Shown here piece by piece: positions 62,910 to 64,000 of a stretch of 64,000 bases of DNA. Both the position numbers and the translations under genes were made by a program. Position 1 is the first letter of the stretch. Every line of letters starts with the position of its first letter. The DNA lies in NCBI RefSeq assembly GCF_033441515.1, contig NZ_JAWQJT010000002.1, positions 1,240,001 through 1,304,000 of the forward strand, written 5' to 3'. The stretch is from Amycolatopsis solani (GTDB lineage: Bacteria > Actinomycetota > Actinomycetes > Mycobacteriales > Pseudonocardiaceae). The notes beneath the pieces were generated by a model. That model was not told the DNA's origin and searched no databases. It saw nothing but the letters and a program-made list of their open reading frames with translations.

Positions 62910-64000
62910 ATCTTGGAGCCGACGTGCTGGGCATCGTGCTCGCGGGTGGCGAGGGCAAGCGGCTGATGCCGCTCACCGCCGACCGCGCCAAACCCGCCGT
63001 GCCCTTCGGGGGCGTGCACCGGCTGGTCGACTTCGTGCTGTCGAACCTGGTGCACGGCGGCTTCCGGCGGCTGTGCGTGCTGACGCAGTACAAGTCGCAC
63101 TCGCTCGACCGGCACATCTCGACGACGTGGCGCCTCTCGTCGCTCACCGGCGAGTACGTCACGCCGGTGCCGGCCCAGCAGCGGCTCGGGCCGCGCTGGT
63201 ACCAGGGCAGCGCCGACGCCATCCACCAGAGCCTCAACCTGGTCTACGACGAGGACCCCGACTACATCGCGGTGTTCGGCGCGGACAACATCTACCGGAT
63301 GGACCCCCGGCAGATGCTGGACGCCCACATCGCGTCGGGCGCCGGCGTCACGGTGGCCGGGATCCGCGTCCCGCGGAAGGAGGCGAGCTCGTTCGGCGTC
63401 ATCCGCACCACCGACGGGCTGATGATCGACGCGTTCATGGAGAAGCCCGACGACCCGCCGGGCCTGCCGGACTCCCCCGAGGAGTCGTACGTGTCGATGG
63501 GCAACTACATCTTCACGACCAAGGTGATGCTGGAAGCACTGCACGCGGACGCCGAGAACGCGGCCTCGCACCACGACATGGGCCGCGACATCATCCCGGC
63601 GCTGGTCAAGTCGGGCGAAGCGGCGGTCTACAACTTCAACGGCAACGTCGTGCCCGGCGAGACCGAACGCGACCACGGCTACTGGCGCGACGTCGGGACG
63701 ATCGACAGCTACTACGACGCGCACACCGACCTGATCTCCACGCACCCGATCTTCAACCTCTACAACCGGAAGTGGCCGATCCTCGCCCACCCGGGCCAGC
63801 GCGCGGCGGCGAAGTTCGTCGAAGGCGGCTCGGCGAACCAGTCGATCGTCAGCAACGGCTGCATCATCTCCGGGGCCCAGGTCGTGGATTCGGTGCTCTC
63901 CCCCGACGTGCTCGTCGAGCAGGGCGCGGTGGTGCAGGGTTCGGTGCTGCTCGACGGCGCCCGCGTCGGCCGCGGCGCGGTGGTGCGGCGGGCGATCCTG
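62906..64000 (+). CDS. glgC: Glucose-1-phosphate adenylyltransferase, 3' end outside window
   Basis: 365 residues are visible of about 405 usual. It makes ADP-glucose from glucose-1-phosphate and ATP. The nucleotide loop is [20 protein letters not shown], then [39 protein letters not shown], and [20 protein letters not shown]. The C-terminal left-handed beta-helix begins ([20 protein letters not shown]) and runs off the edge. GTG 62906 overlaps the glgA stop (GTGA), with GGGAGG upstream. Confidence 0.94.
   Translation, partial: MNLGADVLGIVLAGGEGKRLMPLTADRAKPAVPFGGVHRLVDFVLSNLVHGGFRRLCVLTQYKSHSLDRHISTTWRLSSLTGEYVTPVPAQQRLGPRWYQGSADAIHQSLNLVYDEDPDYIAVFGADNIYRMDPRQMLDAHIASGAGVTVAGIRVPRKEASSFGVIRTTDGLMIDAFMEKPDDPPGLPDSPEESYVSMGNYIFTTKVMLEALHADAENAASHHDMGRDIIPALVKSGEAAVYNFNGNVVPGETERDHGYWRDVGTIDSYYDAHTDLISTHPIFNLYNRKWPILAHPGQRAAAKFVEGGSANQSIVSNGCIISGAQVVDSVLSPDVLVEQGAVVQGSVLLDGARVGRGAVVRRAIL

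Overview
The window is strongly G+C-rich, uses many GTG and some TTG starts, and packs genes into short operons with 4-base ATGA/GTGA overlaps. Families typical of mycolic-acid relatives and Pseudonocardiaceae (a mymA-like oxidoreductase operon, an Rv1355c-like E1 protein, actinobacterial GlgA/GlgC, a deazaflavin-dependent nitroreductase, LPXTG and DUF4383 proteins) point to an actinobacterium close to Amycolatopsis. The genus is an inference from gene content. No rRNA, tRNA, transposase, integrase or CRISPR array was recognised.

Layout. 1-9512: a xylan / glucuronoxylan-type sugar locus: GH115, two ABC permeases and a lipoprotein sugar-binding protein on the minus strand, facing a LacI regulator, a GH3 glycosidase and a secreted SGNH esterase, with a palindromic LacI-type operator between. 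9749-14305: an Asp23 protein with a very acidic N-terminus, then an acyltransferase/E1-like fusion protein coupled to a KAS III enzyme, and a small helical protein. 14302-21956: the most unusual segment. A tightly coupled minus-strand operon encodes a TIR protein, a KGGVGR-type MinD-like ATPase with its own C-terminal TIR-like domain, a winged-helix protein and a 1024-residue double ATPase (AAA plus HerA-like). A SEFIR protein with an NPCBM-like C-terminus is transcribed divergently from it. This looks like a multi-component biological conflict (probably anti-phage) system that I cannot match to a named one.

21961-29143: alcohol dehydrogenase and TetR face a P450 / hydrolase / SDR / Baeyer-Villiger-type monooxygenase operon across a set of GTAC-centred palindromes, followed by an NAD kinase. 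29326-46670: housekeeping and stress genes (Fur-catalase pair, YdcF, stand-alone LigD phosphoesterase domain, DICT sensor, FeS photolyase, MarR with its operator and two target redox genes, GT87 glycosyltransferase, acyltransferase 3, cysteine desulfurase-like enzyme), ending in an M4 metalloprotease gene that is interrupted by a frameshift. 46995-57600: PucR regulator, a membrane/cupredoxin-like cluster, a 1196-residue exported GH2 enzyme with a discoidin domain inserted in it, and a MerR-cobalamin regulator. 57936-64000: STAS protein, LPXTG surface protein, GT-C type membrane protein, and the glgA-glgC pair, glgC running off the end.

Non-coding elements worth attention are dispersed intergenic repeats built from 30-base units (46903-46962 and 58346-58405 are copies of one element; 56621-56705 and 29147-29213 are two others) and several palindromic operator candidates beside the regulators they probably serve.
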